This document shows positions 1 through 8,338 of a DNA stretch of 64,000 nt, piece after piece. Positions within the stretch are counted from its first letter, which is position 1; each line of letters starts with the position of its first letter. Position numbers and translations under genes: made by a program. The DNA is from Cyclobacterium roseum (lineage in GTDB: Bacteria; Bacteroidota; Bacteroidia; Cytophagales; Cyclobacteriaceae). The stretch covers positions 248,001-312,000 of the forward strand of contig NZ_WNKF01000003.1 in assembly GCF_010119225.1 (NCBI RefSeq), read 5' to 3'. A model generated the notes under the pieces. It did no database searches, was not told where the DNA came from, and worked only from the letters and a program-made list of their open reading frames with translations.

Positions 1-1007
1 TCTGTAGAACGGCCCAGTTCGATGGATTCCCTTTCAATGGGATCCAGGAAAACTTCCTCTTCCGGAGGAATAACACCATTCCAGCTGGCAGCCCGGGTAT
101 CCGGATCCCATCTTCTGGATTCCCTTTTCAGGGCAGCAAATTGCTCTCCGTTCATCATGTCTACCCGGCTTGTGGTATTGGAAACTCCATAGTAACCATC
201 GTAGGTTACCGTGGTGACTCCGGTGTTGCTGCCCCTTTTTGTTGTGATGATGACCACTCCATTGGCTCCCCTTGAACCATAGATGGCAGTGGCTGCAGCA
301 TCTTTCAGGACCTCCATGGACGTAATATCCTGCGGGTTGATATCAAAAATTGAAGAAGAAGCACTGGTTTGGGGAATACCGTCAATCACATACAACGGAT
401 CGTTTCCTGCAGAGATGGACCTTCGGCCCCGGATCAATATTTGTGGATTTTGACCCGGACGGCCACCTGATGAAACCACATCCACACCGGCAACCTGCCC
501 CTGCATGGCCTCAACAGCCGAGGCGACGGGAATTTCCCTGATGGATTTTTCATCCAGGGAAGCAATGGCACCCGTCACATTTCTCTTTTCCTGAGTACCA
601 TACCCCACTACTATCACCTCTTCCAGGTTGGAAAGGTCTTCTTCCAAAACCACATTGAAGGTAGTTTGAGAACCAACGCTTATTTTTTTAGTCTGATAGC
701 CAATAAAGGAAATGACCAGGACATCCCCTTGCTCAGCATCGAGGGTAAAATTACCATCGATATCCGTGGCGGTACCAGTACCCTTTCCTTCGATTAGAAT
801 AGTGGCACCGGGAATCGGCTCTCCGCTTGCGTCTTTTACCGTACCGCTTACCTGTTCATAAAAAGCGGCCGATTTCACGGCCGTTCCGGTATCAGTAATG
901 TTGATAGCAGTAGCCATTAAGGGCAACAAAAACAGGCATTGTATCCATAGAAACAAAGCCCAGTTTTCTAGCCCCATAGATCGTAATCTAAGTAGTAATC
1001 TTTTCAT
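1..1007 (-). CDS. SusC/RagA-type TonB-linked outer membrane receptor, N-terminal part
   Basis: About 335 codons of a large outer-membrane receptor that runs off the left edge. Translating the minus strand from ATG at 1007 gives an N-terminal signal/anchor (residues 1-35), a carboxypeptidase-like beta domain (about 51-122, EQVSGTVKDASGEPIPGATI), the TonB-box region with EEVIVVGYGTQEKRN (about 130-142), then the plug domain with GQVAGVDV, RGRRSI, YVIDGIP and VLKDAAATAIYGSRGANGV. This is the SusC pattern: TonB-dependent import of oligosaccharides or peptides, normally with a SusD lipoprotein encoded just downstream, outside this window. No sigma/anti-sigma pair lies on the visible side. Family assignment is secure; the substrate cannot be read. 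Confidence 0.95.
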   Translation of the reverse strand, partial: MKRLLLRLRSMGLENWALFLWIQCLFLLPLMATAINITDTGTAVKSAAFYEQVSGTVKDASGEPIPGATILIEGKGTGTATDIDGNFTLDAEQGDVLVISFIGYQTKKISVGSQTTFNVVLEEDLSNLEEVIVVGYGTQEKRNVTGAIASLDEKSIREIPVASAVEAMQGQVAGVDVVSSGGRPGQNPQILIRGRRSISAGNDPLYVIDGIPQTSASSSIFDINPQDITSMEVLKDAAATAIYGSRGANGVVIITTKRGSNTGVTTVTYDGYYGVSNTTSRVDMMNGEQFAALKRESRRWDPDTRAASWNGVIPPEEEVFLDPIERESIELGRST

Positions 1008-1559
1008 AATAAATTTTGGGTTTAATTAATAGATGTGTAATTATCAAAGTTAATTACCAACTTTTCGGGGTGTTACATAGGCAGGTGTTTTAATAATTTT
1101 GACAGTATTTAAAATATAGTTATCCTTTCTGTGCAGATTTTCCGGACAATCCGACCACCAAAATTGACGTTTTGTGGAATCGATTGCATTGGCAAAATTA
1201 GCTTTGCGGCAAACCGTTTAAATCAATTATTTTCCGCTGTACATTTTTTGGAATTTTAATTATAGAGAAAAAAGAATCGGTACGAAAATTTTTTCTGAAA
1301 TTTTTATCGTTTTCCCGGGAAAAAAAATTGAAGCAATAAGAAAAGAAGGATTCATCAATTTTAAAAAAATAAAATTTTGCGAAAAAGAAATCGATTCACT
1401 TATATAGATAGGTTAAAACCCCGTTTTTTCCACCCTTTTCGGTATTCTACTGGTCTTTCTATAAAAGCCTGACTTGCAATACGAACGAATCAATTCTCTT
1501 CGATTGGTTTTTCATTGGTCAATAAGGGAATCCTGATAAGTTAGCCGGTACATCCCTCT
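1008..1559. other. Gene-free intergenic stretch, very AT-rich in the middle
   Basis: About 550 bases separate the SusC start from the end of the GNAT gene. Apart from the possible -7 box near 1045 I see no open frame, RNA gene or clear hairpin. Bases 1240-1400 are notably rich in A and T runs, as in upstream regions of highly regulated outer-membrane loci. Confidence 0.5.
1045..1052 (-). promoter_or_regulatory. Possible -7 box for the SusC gene
   Basis: On the minus strand this reads TAACTTTG, a full match to the Bacteroidota -7 consensus TAnnTTTG, 37 bases upstream of the SusC start codon. I find no TTTG at the usual -33 spacing, so the call rests on one box and position. Confidence 0.3.
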
Positions 1560-2078
1560 TTATTGCGCTTGATTTTTCCACTTGTATTTTTGTTCTAACA
1601 GGGGTATGCCAAACGTATCGGATTGCCTCTCCTCCGTAATGTAAAAGCCTTCCTGTAAGTACAGATGAGCTGCCGCTTTCAGATTAGAGGTGGTCCATAG
1701 GTAGATTTCAGAATAGTCATTAGCCCGTACATGGTTCATAAACTGGCGGAAAAGAAACCTTCCCAATCCTTTTTTGCGGTACTCCGGACAGGTAATAAAA
1801 TAACGTAGCTGACCCGAATCCGCTCCTCTATGTACCAAGGCAATAAAGCCTATTGCTTGTGGGCCTTTTTTAGCGATCCAGATTGCATCTTTACCCGGCT
1901 CAAACTGGCAGACAAAATCAGCAAAGGTTCTGGCCACGTATTTTTCGAATCCCAGGCCAAACCCATATTCTTCGAAATAGAGTTTCCCGTGTAAAGCGAT
2001 AATACTGCCGATATCGCCGGCTTCAAGTTGGTTTGAAACGTGAATACCTTCAATACCGGAGGGCGCAATAAAAGTCAT
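1560..2078 (-). CDS. GNAT family N-acetyltransferase
   Basis: A 172-residue single-domain acetyltransferase. The core acetyl-CoA motif is at residues 90-110: beta-strand QLRYFITCPEYR followed by the pyrophosphate-binding loop RKKGLG (101-106) and helix RFLFRQFMNHV. The C-terminal LYLQEGFYITEE matches the conserved end of the fold (A-x-x-L-Y-x-x-x-G-F). The sequence resembles the acetyltransferase half of MarR-GNAT fusion proteins, but no DNA-binding domain is present. The acceptor substrate is unknown. It stands alone, divergent from the aldehyde dehydrogenase; a minus-strand TAATTTTG at 2161-2168 could be its -7 box. Confidence 0.85.
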   Translation of the reverse strand: MTFIAPSGIEGIHVSNQLEAGDIGSIIALHGKLYFEEYGFGLGFEKYVARTFADFVCQFEPGKDAIWIAKKGPQAIGFIALVHRGADSGQLRYFITCPEYRKKGLGRFLFRQFMNHVRANDYSEIYLWTTSNLKAAAHLYLQEGFYITEERQSDTFGIPLLEQKYKWKNQAQ

Positions 2079-2207
2079 AGTAGCAGGGAAGTAAGTGATT
2101 TCATAAACGAGGCATGCAGTACTATACGAGCTTGAATGTACTTTAGGAAGTGTAAAAAATCAAAATTAATCCGCAGAAAGGAAGAAAAGGGATAGGTCAG
2201 GGATCTA

Positions 2208-2234
2208 TTGCCGGGCGTATTCTACGTAATTTTG
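2208..2234 (+). promoter_or_regulatory. Possible promoter for the aldehyde dehydrogenase gene
   Basis: TAATTTTG at 2227-2234 fits TAnnTTTG exactly; a TTG lies at 2208-2210, 16 bases upstream, slightly closer than usual. Transcription would start near 2241 and leave a leader of about 100 bases. Confidence 0.35.
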
Positions 2235-2343
2235 TTGCTTCTGCGATGAATATCCTGTAACTTGAGCTATTCATACCGAGTGGTTTTTTGCTGCAAGACA
2301 GCGTCTTTTTAAATGTAATAACCAATTAAACCCATAAAACAAG

Positions 2344-3792
2344 ATGAGTCAGATTGATGTCAATTTCCAGGATGCCCAACAGGCATTTCTACAATTAAAG
2401 ACTATAAATAAAAATAAGCTGGCAGATTTCCTGGAGGAAATGGCCAAACAGATAGATGGAATTCGTGATGATTTGATTCCTGCTGCTGCCAGGGAGTCCC
2501 ATTTACCGGAGGGCCGGATTACCGGAGAGTTGGGTAGAACCTTAGGGCAGATCAGGCTATTTGCGCAGTTAGTGTCAGAAGGAAGCTGGGTAGAAGCCAC
2601 CATTGACCGGGCAGACCCGGAAAGAAAACCGGCTCCCAAGCCGGATATCCGGCGGATGCTAAAGGCGATAGGTCCGGTAGTGGTATTTGGAGCGAGTAAT
2701 TTTCCCCTGGCCTTTTCTACTGCCGGCGGGGATACCGTTTCCGCATTGGCATCAGGCTGTCCGGTCATCTATAAAGCGCATCCGGCCCATCCGGAGACTT
2801 CCCGCATGGTGGCCGAATCAATTAAGGATGCCGTAAGAATCAGCGGACTACCTAAAGGTACCTTCCAACAGGTAGAGGGAGGAATAGATGCCGGCCAGCA
2901 ATTGGTTGTACATCCCTTGGCAAAAGCCGTTGCCTTTACCGGATCCTTTCGGGGAGGAAAAGCCCTTTTCGATGCCTGCAACGCCAGGGAAAACCCCATT
3001 CCGGTGTTTGCAGAGATGGGAAGTGTTAATCCCATCGTTGCCTTTGAAGGGTATCTTTCCGGGCAACTGGAGGCGGCGGCTTCGGCCTACTCCGGATCGC
3101 TAACCTTAGGCGTGGGACAGTTCTGCACGAATCCGGGCCTTATTTTTATTCCCAAATCAAAAGAGGAAGCATTTTCCAAAGCGGTTTTGAACAACTTAAA
3201 GGAGGTAAGTGGCGCGCCGATGCTACATGAAGGGATCTGTCACAGCTATTACCAGGCACTGGAAACGCTCTCTCAATCCAAAGAGCTGACCTGGCTACTT
3301 ACTTCGGAACCATCCGAATTGCTGACCGGAAATGCGGCACTGGCCAAGGTGAAAGCCAAGGACTGGCTCGAAAATGAAGCCTTTCAGGAAGAAGTTTTTG
3401 GACCTTTTGGTATCATGGTGGTTTATGAAAACGAAGCCCAGCTAAAGGAATTGGCTGAAAAACTGAAAGGGCAGTTAACCTGCACGGTTTGGGCAGAAGT
3501 TGGGGAATTGGAAAAAAATGCTCCTTTCCTCAGCCTATTGGAAGAAAAGTGTGGCAGGATATTGTTTAAAGGAGTTCCTACCGGAGTAGAGGTGGGACAT
3601 GCGATGCAGCATGGAGGCCCTTTTCCTTCTACTACCGACAGCCGGAGTACTTCCGTAGGCACCTACGGCATCAAACGATTTGCCAGGCCGGTGGCTTATC
3701 AGGACATGCCCAAGCAACTTTTGCCGGAAGCTTTAAAGGACGAAAATCCTCTTGGCATTATGAGAAAGGTGGATGGAAAGTGGGAAGCATAA
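2344..3792 (+). CDS. NADP-type aldehyde dehydrogenase, alpha-ketoglutaric semialdehyde dehydrogenase-like
   Basis: A 482-residue aldehyde dehydrogenase. The catalytic cysteine is Cys261 in GVGQFCTNPG, the general-base glutamate is Glu224 in VFAEMGSVNP, and the nucleotide-binding strand GPVVVFGASNFPLAFS spans 110-125. The GASNFPLAFSTAGGDT and GQFCTNPG signatures are those of the alpha-ketoglutaric semialdehyde (2,5-dioxovalerate) dehydrogenase branch, which oxidises the semialdehyde to 2-oxoglutarate in pentose, uronate or hydroxyproline breakdown. No other gene of such a pathway is adjacent, so the physiological route is open. It is a single-gene unit with its own terminator. The start ATG at 2344 gives the usual family length. 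Confidence 0.9.
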   Translation: MSQIDVNFQDAQQAFLQLKTINKNKLADFLEEMAKQIDGIRDDLIPAAARESHLPEGRITGELGRTLGQIRLFAQLVSEGSWVEATIDRADPERKPAPKPDIRRMLKAIGPVVVFGASNFPLAFSTAGGDTVSALASGCPVIYKAHPAHPETSRMVAESIKDAVRISGLPKGTFQQVEGGIDAGQQLVVHPLAKAVAFTGSFRGGKALFDACNARENPIPVFAEMGSVNPIVAFEGYLSGQLEAAASAYSGSLTLGVGQFCTNPGLIFIPKSKEEAFSKAVLNNLKEVSGAPMLHEGICHSYYQALETLSQSKELTWLLTSEPSELLTGNAALAKVKAKDWLENEAFQEEVFGPFGIMVVYENEAQLKELAEKLKGQLTCTVWAEVGELEKNAPFLSLLEEKCGRILFKGVPTGVEVGHAMQHGGPFPSTTDSRSTSVGTYGIKRFARPVAYQDMPKQLLPEALKDENPLGIMRKVDGKWEA

Positions 3793-3818
3793 GATCACAA
3801 TCTCTGTATTAAATCACA

Positions 3819-3861
3819 GCTATCCGGCACCCGAAGGCGAGCCGGATAGCCTTATCTTTTT
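3819..3861 (+). terminator. Rho-independent terminator after the aldehyde dehydrogenase
   Basis: A perfect 10-bp inverted repeat, GCTATCCGGC (3819-3828) and GCCGGATAGC (3841-3850), with a 12-base loop and a T-rich tail, 26 bases after the stop codon. Confidence 0.75.
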
Positions 3862-4042
3862 GAAATTATATCCCGATTTTAGACTTTCCCTTGCTGAACG
3901 CTAGATTACGGGAGTCGGTTGGTTTCACGCCACGGCCGCAGGAGAGGCGGGACGAGCGCAGCGGGATGCGATGTGGAAGGTTTGCTATATCTAATTTCCA
4001 GACAAAAAAGAAAGGGGATTTCCTTCCTGGCTAATTTGGGTT

Positions 4043-4357
4043 CTACAAAAATACCACGTCTTTCACCACTCCTTTGCCATATTTATTTTCAATCAGGAGC
4101 AGGATTTTGGATTTGTTCATCATCATCTCTTTTTTCAGCGGTCCGGAACTGATTTTGGCATAAAGGACTTTTTGCCGAATTGAAAGATGTTGGGTTCGCG
4201 AGGCCACTGTTTTGCCCATGAGCTGTTCCCATTCCTGAATCACCGTTTTCTCTGAGAAGGTATCCTTAAGCCGGTAGGCCTCCAGAAGCTCTTCGAATAC
4301 TTCTTTCAGTGGAGCGGTAGTGTGGGTTCGTTGGCTTCCTGTAGGATATTTTTTCAT
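4043..4357 (-). CDS. DUF721 (DciA-like) protein
   Basis: A 104-residue small basic protein. The segment VIQEWEQLMGKTVASRTQHLSIRQKVLYAKISSGPLKKEMMMNK shown in parts (W43, G48, the L-Y-A-K-I strand and the following S-x-x-L-K-x-E) is the DUF721 core. DUF721 includes DciA, which helps load the replicative helicase DnaB in many bacteria; in Bacteroidota the family is short and its role less tested. It lies 23 bases downstream of hemW on the same strand, so they are probably co-transcribed. Family assignment good, function inferred. Confidence 0.8.
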   Translation of the reverse strand: MKKYPTGSQRTHTTAPLKEVFEELLEAYRLKDTFSEKTVIQEWEQLMGKTVASRTQHLSIRQKVLYAKISSGPLKKEMMMNKSKILLLIENKYGKGVVKDVVFL

Positions 4358-4380
4358 GGAATAAAGATACGTGGAAAGCT

Positions 4381-5505
4381 TCAGATAAATAAGGCGGATG
4401 CCAGGTAATCTGCCAGTAATTTTCCCCGGTCGGTCAGAGTAATGGTCTCCCCATCCAGGTGGATCAATCCCTGCGCTTGAAAATCGTTCAATATCTTTTT
4501 CTTTTCGGTAAGGATATCCCAGTCATAATGCTCCTTCAGGAATCCTGTTTTTGTTCCCCAGATAGTTCTCAGAGAGGTAAGCAGGTATTCGTTGATCCGG
4601 TCTTCTCTCGATAGTTTGGATTCCTGGAAGGGGAGCTGCTTATTTTGAAGCATTTTGATGTACCGGGCGTTATTGGCCACATTGTGTCCTCGGTTTTGTC
4701 CGTCAAAGGAGTGGGCAGCGGGGCCTATACCCAGGTAAGGGACCCCTTTCCAATAGTTGCTGTTGTGGAGGGAAAAGGCATTATTTTTGGCAAAATTCGA
4801 AATTTCATATTGAATATACCCGACCGGAGCCAGGGTTTGCTGGAGGATTTCAAATTGCTCGGCCTGAAAATCTTCAGAAGCGGCATCAAATTTCCCCTTT
4901 TTTTGCCAGATGCCCAGGGCTGTATTTGGCTCAATGGTTAGGCAATAGGCACTGATGTGGTCCGGGGCCAATTCCAGGGTTTTTGCCAGGTCCTGTTGCC
5001 AAATAGAATGATCGGCGTGAGGATATCCATAGATCAGGTCCATGGTCAGGGTTTTAAATCCAGCGGACCGGGCTTTTTCCAGGGCGGCAAAGGACTGGAC
5101 GGCATGGTGGGAGCGGTTGTAAAAGCGCAGCACTTCATCGTTAAAACTCTGAATGCCGATGCTCAACCGGTTTATCCCCAATTTTAAATAGGCTTCCAGC
5201 TTTTCTTCCTCCAAATCGTCCGGATTGGCTTCCAGGGTAACTTCCTTTAGCTGGCAATCGTAATTTTCCCGCACGGTTTGGTAGATTTTCCGGATTTCTT
5301 CGGTAGGTAAAATGGAGGGAGTCCCCCCTCCAAAATACAGGGATTCGATAGGAGTATTATGGGGCAGGTAGGATTTTCTCAGTACCAGTTCCCGGCATAA
5401 TTCGGCCACCAACTGGGACGTGTTGGTAAGGTTGGTACTGAAATGAAAGTCACAATAGTGACAGGCCTGAAGGCAAAAAGGGATGTGAATGTATATGCCA
5501 GCCAT
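4381..5505 (-). CDS. hemW: Radical SAM family heme chaperone HemW
   Basis: A radical SAM protein of 374 residues when started at the ATG at 5505, which gives the canonical N-terminus MAGIYIHIPFC. The iron-sulfur motif is Cys11-x3-Cys15-x2-Cys18 (CLQACHYC) followed by DFHF. FGGGTPS, a glycine-rich SAM contact, and LSIGIQSF are also conserved. HemW resembles the coproporphyrinogen oxidase HemN but acts as a heme-binding chaperone; the short N-terminus fits HemW rather than HemN. An in-frame ATG at 5550 would add 15 residues unlike the family and is rejected. A minus-strand TAGCTTTG at 5597-5604 is a plausible -7 box. Confidence 0.92.
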   Translation of the reverse strand: MAGIYIHIPFCLQACHYCDFHFSTNLTNTSQLVAELCRELVLRKSYLPHNTPIESLYFGGGTPSILPTEEIRKIYQTVRENYDCQLKEVTLEANPDDLEEEKLEAYLKLGINRLSIGIQSFNDEVLRFYNRSHHAVQSFAALEKARSAGFKTLTMDLIYGYPHADHSIWQQDLAKTLELAPDHISAYCLTIEPNTALGIWQKKGKFDAASEDFQAEQFEILQQTLAPVGYIQYEISNFAKNNAFSLHNSNYWKGVPYLGIGPAAHSFDGQNRGHNVANNARYIKMLQNKQLPFQESKLSREDRINEYLLTSLRTIWGTKTGFLKEHYDWDILTEKKKILNDFQAQGLIHLDGETITLTDRGKLLADYLASALFI

Positions 5506-5596
5506 AAGTAGTTCTGATTGAAGAAGGGGGAAATTTTGAACCGATACCATTGGGGAAGTATTCCTTGAGTCGTCGCGGCGTACCCATTTCCTGGTA

Positions 5597-5604
5597 CAAA
5601 GCTA
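5597..5604 (-). promoter_or_regulatory. Possible -7 box upstream of hemW
   Basis: Reads TAGCTTTG on the minus strand, an exact TAnnTTTG match about 90 bases upstream of the hemW start in the divergent region. No -33 box at standard distance. Confidence 0.3.
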
Positions 5605-5647
5605 AAGATTCTTAGGATCAGGATTTAGTTTTTGCAAAGAATTGACT

Positions 5648-5655
5648 TATTTTTG
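5648..5655 (+). promoter_or_regulatory. Possible -7 box for the SMP-30/Omp85/gld run
   Basis: TATTTTTG matches TAnnTTTG exactly and lies 23 bases upstream of the ATG at 5679. A TTTG at 5631-5634 is only 13 bases upstream, shorter than the usual 17-23. Confidence 0.35.
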
Positions 5656-5678
5656 AATCCAATTGAAAATAAAACCCT

Positions 5679-6605
5679 ATGGCTATACAAACGAATTTGT
5701 CCAGAATAACCTTTTTGCTTGCCTTTCTTTTTATGGCACCGGCCTCATTTCTGCTGGCTCAAATGGAAATAAAAAAAAGCCTGGTACCCAGGGATGCAGC
5801 GTTAGAAAAGGTAGGTGAGGGATACAGTTTTACCGAAGGTCCCGCCGTGGACAGGGAAGGGAATGTTTATTTTACAGATCAGCCAAACAATAAAATTTAT
5901 AAGTGGAAGTTTTCGACGGGAGAAATTACGGTTTTCTCAGATGAGGCAGGCAGGTCAAACGGATTGTATTTCAATCGGCAGGGAGATTTGATTGCCTGTG
6001 CCGATATGGAAAACGAGTTGTGGTCCTTTGATATGGAAGGCAATCACGAGGTGCTTTTGGAAAATTTTAAAGGGAATAAATTAAATGGCCCCAATGATTT
6101 ATGGATTCGTCCTCAAGGCGGCATTTACCTGACGGACCCTTTGTACGCAAGAGACTACTGGGATAGAGATCCGGAAATGCAGCAGGATGGGCAGCACCTC
6201 TATTACCTGAGTGACGATAGGTTACAGTTTTTCAGAGTGGATGAAAATCTGGTGCAACCCAACGGACTCGTAGGAACACCCGACGGGAAAAAGCTATATG
6301 TAGCAGATATTGGGGATGATAAAACCTATGTGTACGACATTGAAGAAGACGGGTACCTAACCAACAGGCAGTTATTCGTGGAAATGGGTTCCGATGGAAT
6401 GACCATTGATAATAGAGGGAACGTTTACCTGACAGGTAAGGGAGTTACCATTTTTAACAGCAAAGGGGATCAAATCGGGCACATTCCCATAGATGCGAAC
6501 TGGACGGCAAATGTATGTTTTGGTGCAGGAGACAGAAAGACCTTGTTTATTACTGCAATGGATGCGGTATACACCTTTCCCATGAAGGTAAGGGGTGTTT
6601 GGTAA
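5679..6605 (+). CDS. Secreted SMP-30/gluconolactonase family protein
   Basis: A 308-residue six-bladed beta-propeller of the SMP-30/gluconolactonase/LRE family. An N-terminal signal peptide ends near LLAQ (residues 25-28), so the protein is periplasmic or exported. The metal-site residues are visible: Glu53 in FTEGPAVD, Asn in LNGPNDLW and Asp in GSDGMTID. The family hydrolyses sugar lactones and related esters with a divalent metal. Its stop codon overlaps the probable TTG start of the Omp85 gene, so the two are likely translationally coupled. What a lactonase would do next to an outer-membrane assembly protein is not clear from sequence. Confidence 0.88.
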   Translation: MAIQTNLSRITFLLAFLFMAPASFLLAQMEIKKSLVPRDAALEKVGEGYSFTEGPAVDREGNVYFTDQPNNKIYKWKFSTGEITVFSDEAGRSNGLYFNRQGDLIACADMENELWSFDMEGNHEVLLENFKGNKLNGPNDLWIRPQGGIYLTDPLYARDYWDRDPEMQQDGQHLYYLSDDRLQFFRVDENLVQPNGLVGTPDGKKLYVADIGDDKTYVYDIEEDGYLTNRQLFVEMGSDGMTIDNRGNVYLTGKGVTIFNSKGDQIGHIPIDANWTANVCFGAGDRKTLFITAMDAVYTFPMKVRGVW

Positions 6606-8338
6606 AGTGCTCAAAGGCGCTGTTTTTATATTTTTTGCTGACCGGACTGGTACTTTCTACGCAGGCTCAGGATTCGACCTACAAACTCAGTCTTGAAATT
6701 TCTGAAAACGGGAGGCTGTTACAGCGTTCGGAGCGTACGTTTCCCGATAGTCTGGCCATATATGACCACGCAAAGCGATTAATCGATTCCCTGCAGTGGC
6801 AGGGATACCTGAATGTTGAGGACAGCCTGGTGTTCTTAACGGAAAGAAAAGCACATCTTTTACTGGAAACGGGCCCGGAATTTTATTGGTTGTATCTGGA
6901 GAAAGGAAATCTGGAACCCTGGATGCTGGGCAGCGCTGCTTTCTCCCGAATCCATTTTCAGGAGCGGCCATTTCGGTTTGGAGAGGTAAGGCAGCTTATC
7001 GAAGAGGTGTTGGAGACAGGGCAAAATGAGGGCTATCCATTTATTGCGGTGAATCTGGACAGCCTGACGGTGAGTGAAAAACAGGTAGGAGCACGAATTA
7101 ACGTAAACAAGGGCCCCTGGATTGCTTTTGACACCCTTCAAATAAGCGGTAGTTCCAGAACCCAGCCCCTTTACCTGGCCAGAAAATTAAAGCTGCTTCC
7201 CGGAGCGCCTTTTTCCCAAAAAAAACTGGATCAGGCCGTATCCCGGCTGGGAAATATCCCCTATATCCGGCTAGATGGCAGTCCTGAACTCTCTTTTCAA
7301 AACGAAGAAGCGACGGTATACCTGCCGGTAACCGACCGAAAAATCAACACATTAGATGGTATTATCGGCCTGCTGCCAAACGAGGTAGAAGCGAATAAAT
7401 GGCTGGTAACCGGGCAATTTGATGTGCAACTCTATAATGTTTCTGGTAAAGGAAGGGACTACCTGCTAAACTGGCAGCGGCTCAGCCAGTATTCGCAAAA
7501 CCTGACAATTGAAGCCAGAGAACCATTTGTCCTTGGTTCTCAATTGGACCTGGGCCTGGCTTTTTCTTTTCTTAAAGAGGATACCACTTTTTTAAACCGG
7601 GAGTTTAATGTAACCATTGGCATGCAACTCTCCCCAAAAATCGATCTGAGTTTTTTCGGCAAAAGGCAAGCGGGAGACTTACTGGACGTGAGCAGGTATG
7701 AGGAAGCGAATGAACTTCCTGATATTGCCGATTTCCGTTATAATAATTATGGTACCACCCTACGCTTCAATGATGTCGACGATGTGTTGATGCCCAAAAA
7801 TGGGTGGAGAGGTTCGTTTATGGCTGGGATCGGGAATAAGAAGCTGGTAGAAAATACCGGATTACCGCAGGCCCTGTACGCGGAGGTTAAAAGAAACACC
7901 ATCCAATATTACCTTCAGGGAAATGTGGAACGGTATTTATTGTGGCGGCGAAAACTAAGCACCAAATTGGCCATGAATGGGGGCGAAATGTATAATTCCA
8001 ACTTGTTTTTGAATGATTTATTCCGCCTGGGAGGTTTGCAAAGCATTCGGGGGTTCAACGAAAACTATTTCTTTGCCAGCCGGTATCTGTATTTCACCGT
8101 GGAGCCCCGGTATTATATCAGCGATGAATCGTATTTTCTATTGTTTTCAGACCTGGGCATGCTGGAAAATAGGGTTACAGGGCGGCCGACAGAATGGCCA
8201 TTGGCGTTTGGTGGGGGATTAAGTTTGGAAACCAACGGGGGTATCTTTACTTTCGTTTACGCCTTGGGGCAGGCCTCTGATCAGCCCATAGGTTTTTCGT
8301 ACTCAAGGATTCATTTTGGTTTTACCGGTCGTTTTTAA
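6599..8338 (+). CDS. Omp85/BamA-TamA-like outer membrane protein
   Basis: With a TTG start at 6599 this is a 579-residue protein beginning with a good signal peptide (CSKALFLYFLLTGLVLSTQAQ in parts, cleavage near residue 23). The N-terminal half is periplasmic and POTRA-like (LYLARKLKLLPGAPFSQKKL); the C-terminal half is a 16-strand-type beta-barrel ending in aromatic F and carrying the Omp85 signature GLQSIRGFNENYF. Omp85 proteins insert or translocate proteins across the outer membrane; this is too short and divergent to be the housekeeping BamA. An ATG at 6515 would add a cysteine-rich 28-residue prefix inside the SMP-30 gene and spoil the signal peptide. It overlaps both neighbours (TTGGTAA at its start, TAATG at its end). 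Confidence 0.85.
   Translation: MVKCSKALFLYFLLTGLVLSTQAQDSTYKLSLEISENGRLLQRSERTFPDSLAIYDHAKRLIDSLQWQGYLNVEDSLVFLTERKAHLLLETGPEFYWLYLEKGNLEPWMLGSAAFSRIHFQERPFRFGEVRQLIEEVLETGQNEGYPFIAVNLDSLTVSEKQVGARINVNKGPWIAFDTLQISGSSRTQPLYLARKLKLLPGAPFSQKKLDQAVSRLGNIPYIRLDGSPELSFQNEEATVYLPVTDRKINTLDGIIGLLPNEVEANKWLVTGQFDVQLYNVSGKGRDYLLNWQRLSQYSQNLTIEAREPFVLGSQLDLGLAFSFLKEDTTFLNREFNVTIGMQLSPKIDLSFFGKRQAGDLLDVSRYEEANELPDIADFRYNNYGTTLRFNDVDDVLMPKNGWRGSFMAGIGNKKLVENTGLPQALYAEVKRNTIQYYLQGNVERYLLWRRKLSTKLAMNGGEMYNSNLFLNDLFRLGGLQSIRGFNENYFFASRYLYFTVEPRYYISDESYFLLFSDLGMLENRVTGRPTEWPLAFGGGLSLETNGGIFTFVYALGQASDQPIGFSYSRIHFGFTGRF

Noticed and set aside
3919-4152. 77-codon frame between the aldehyde dehydrogenase and DUF721 genes
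   Set aside because: Overlaps the end of the DUF721 gene on the other strand and has no family features.
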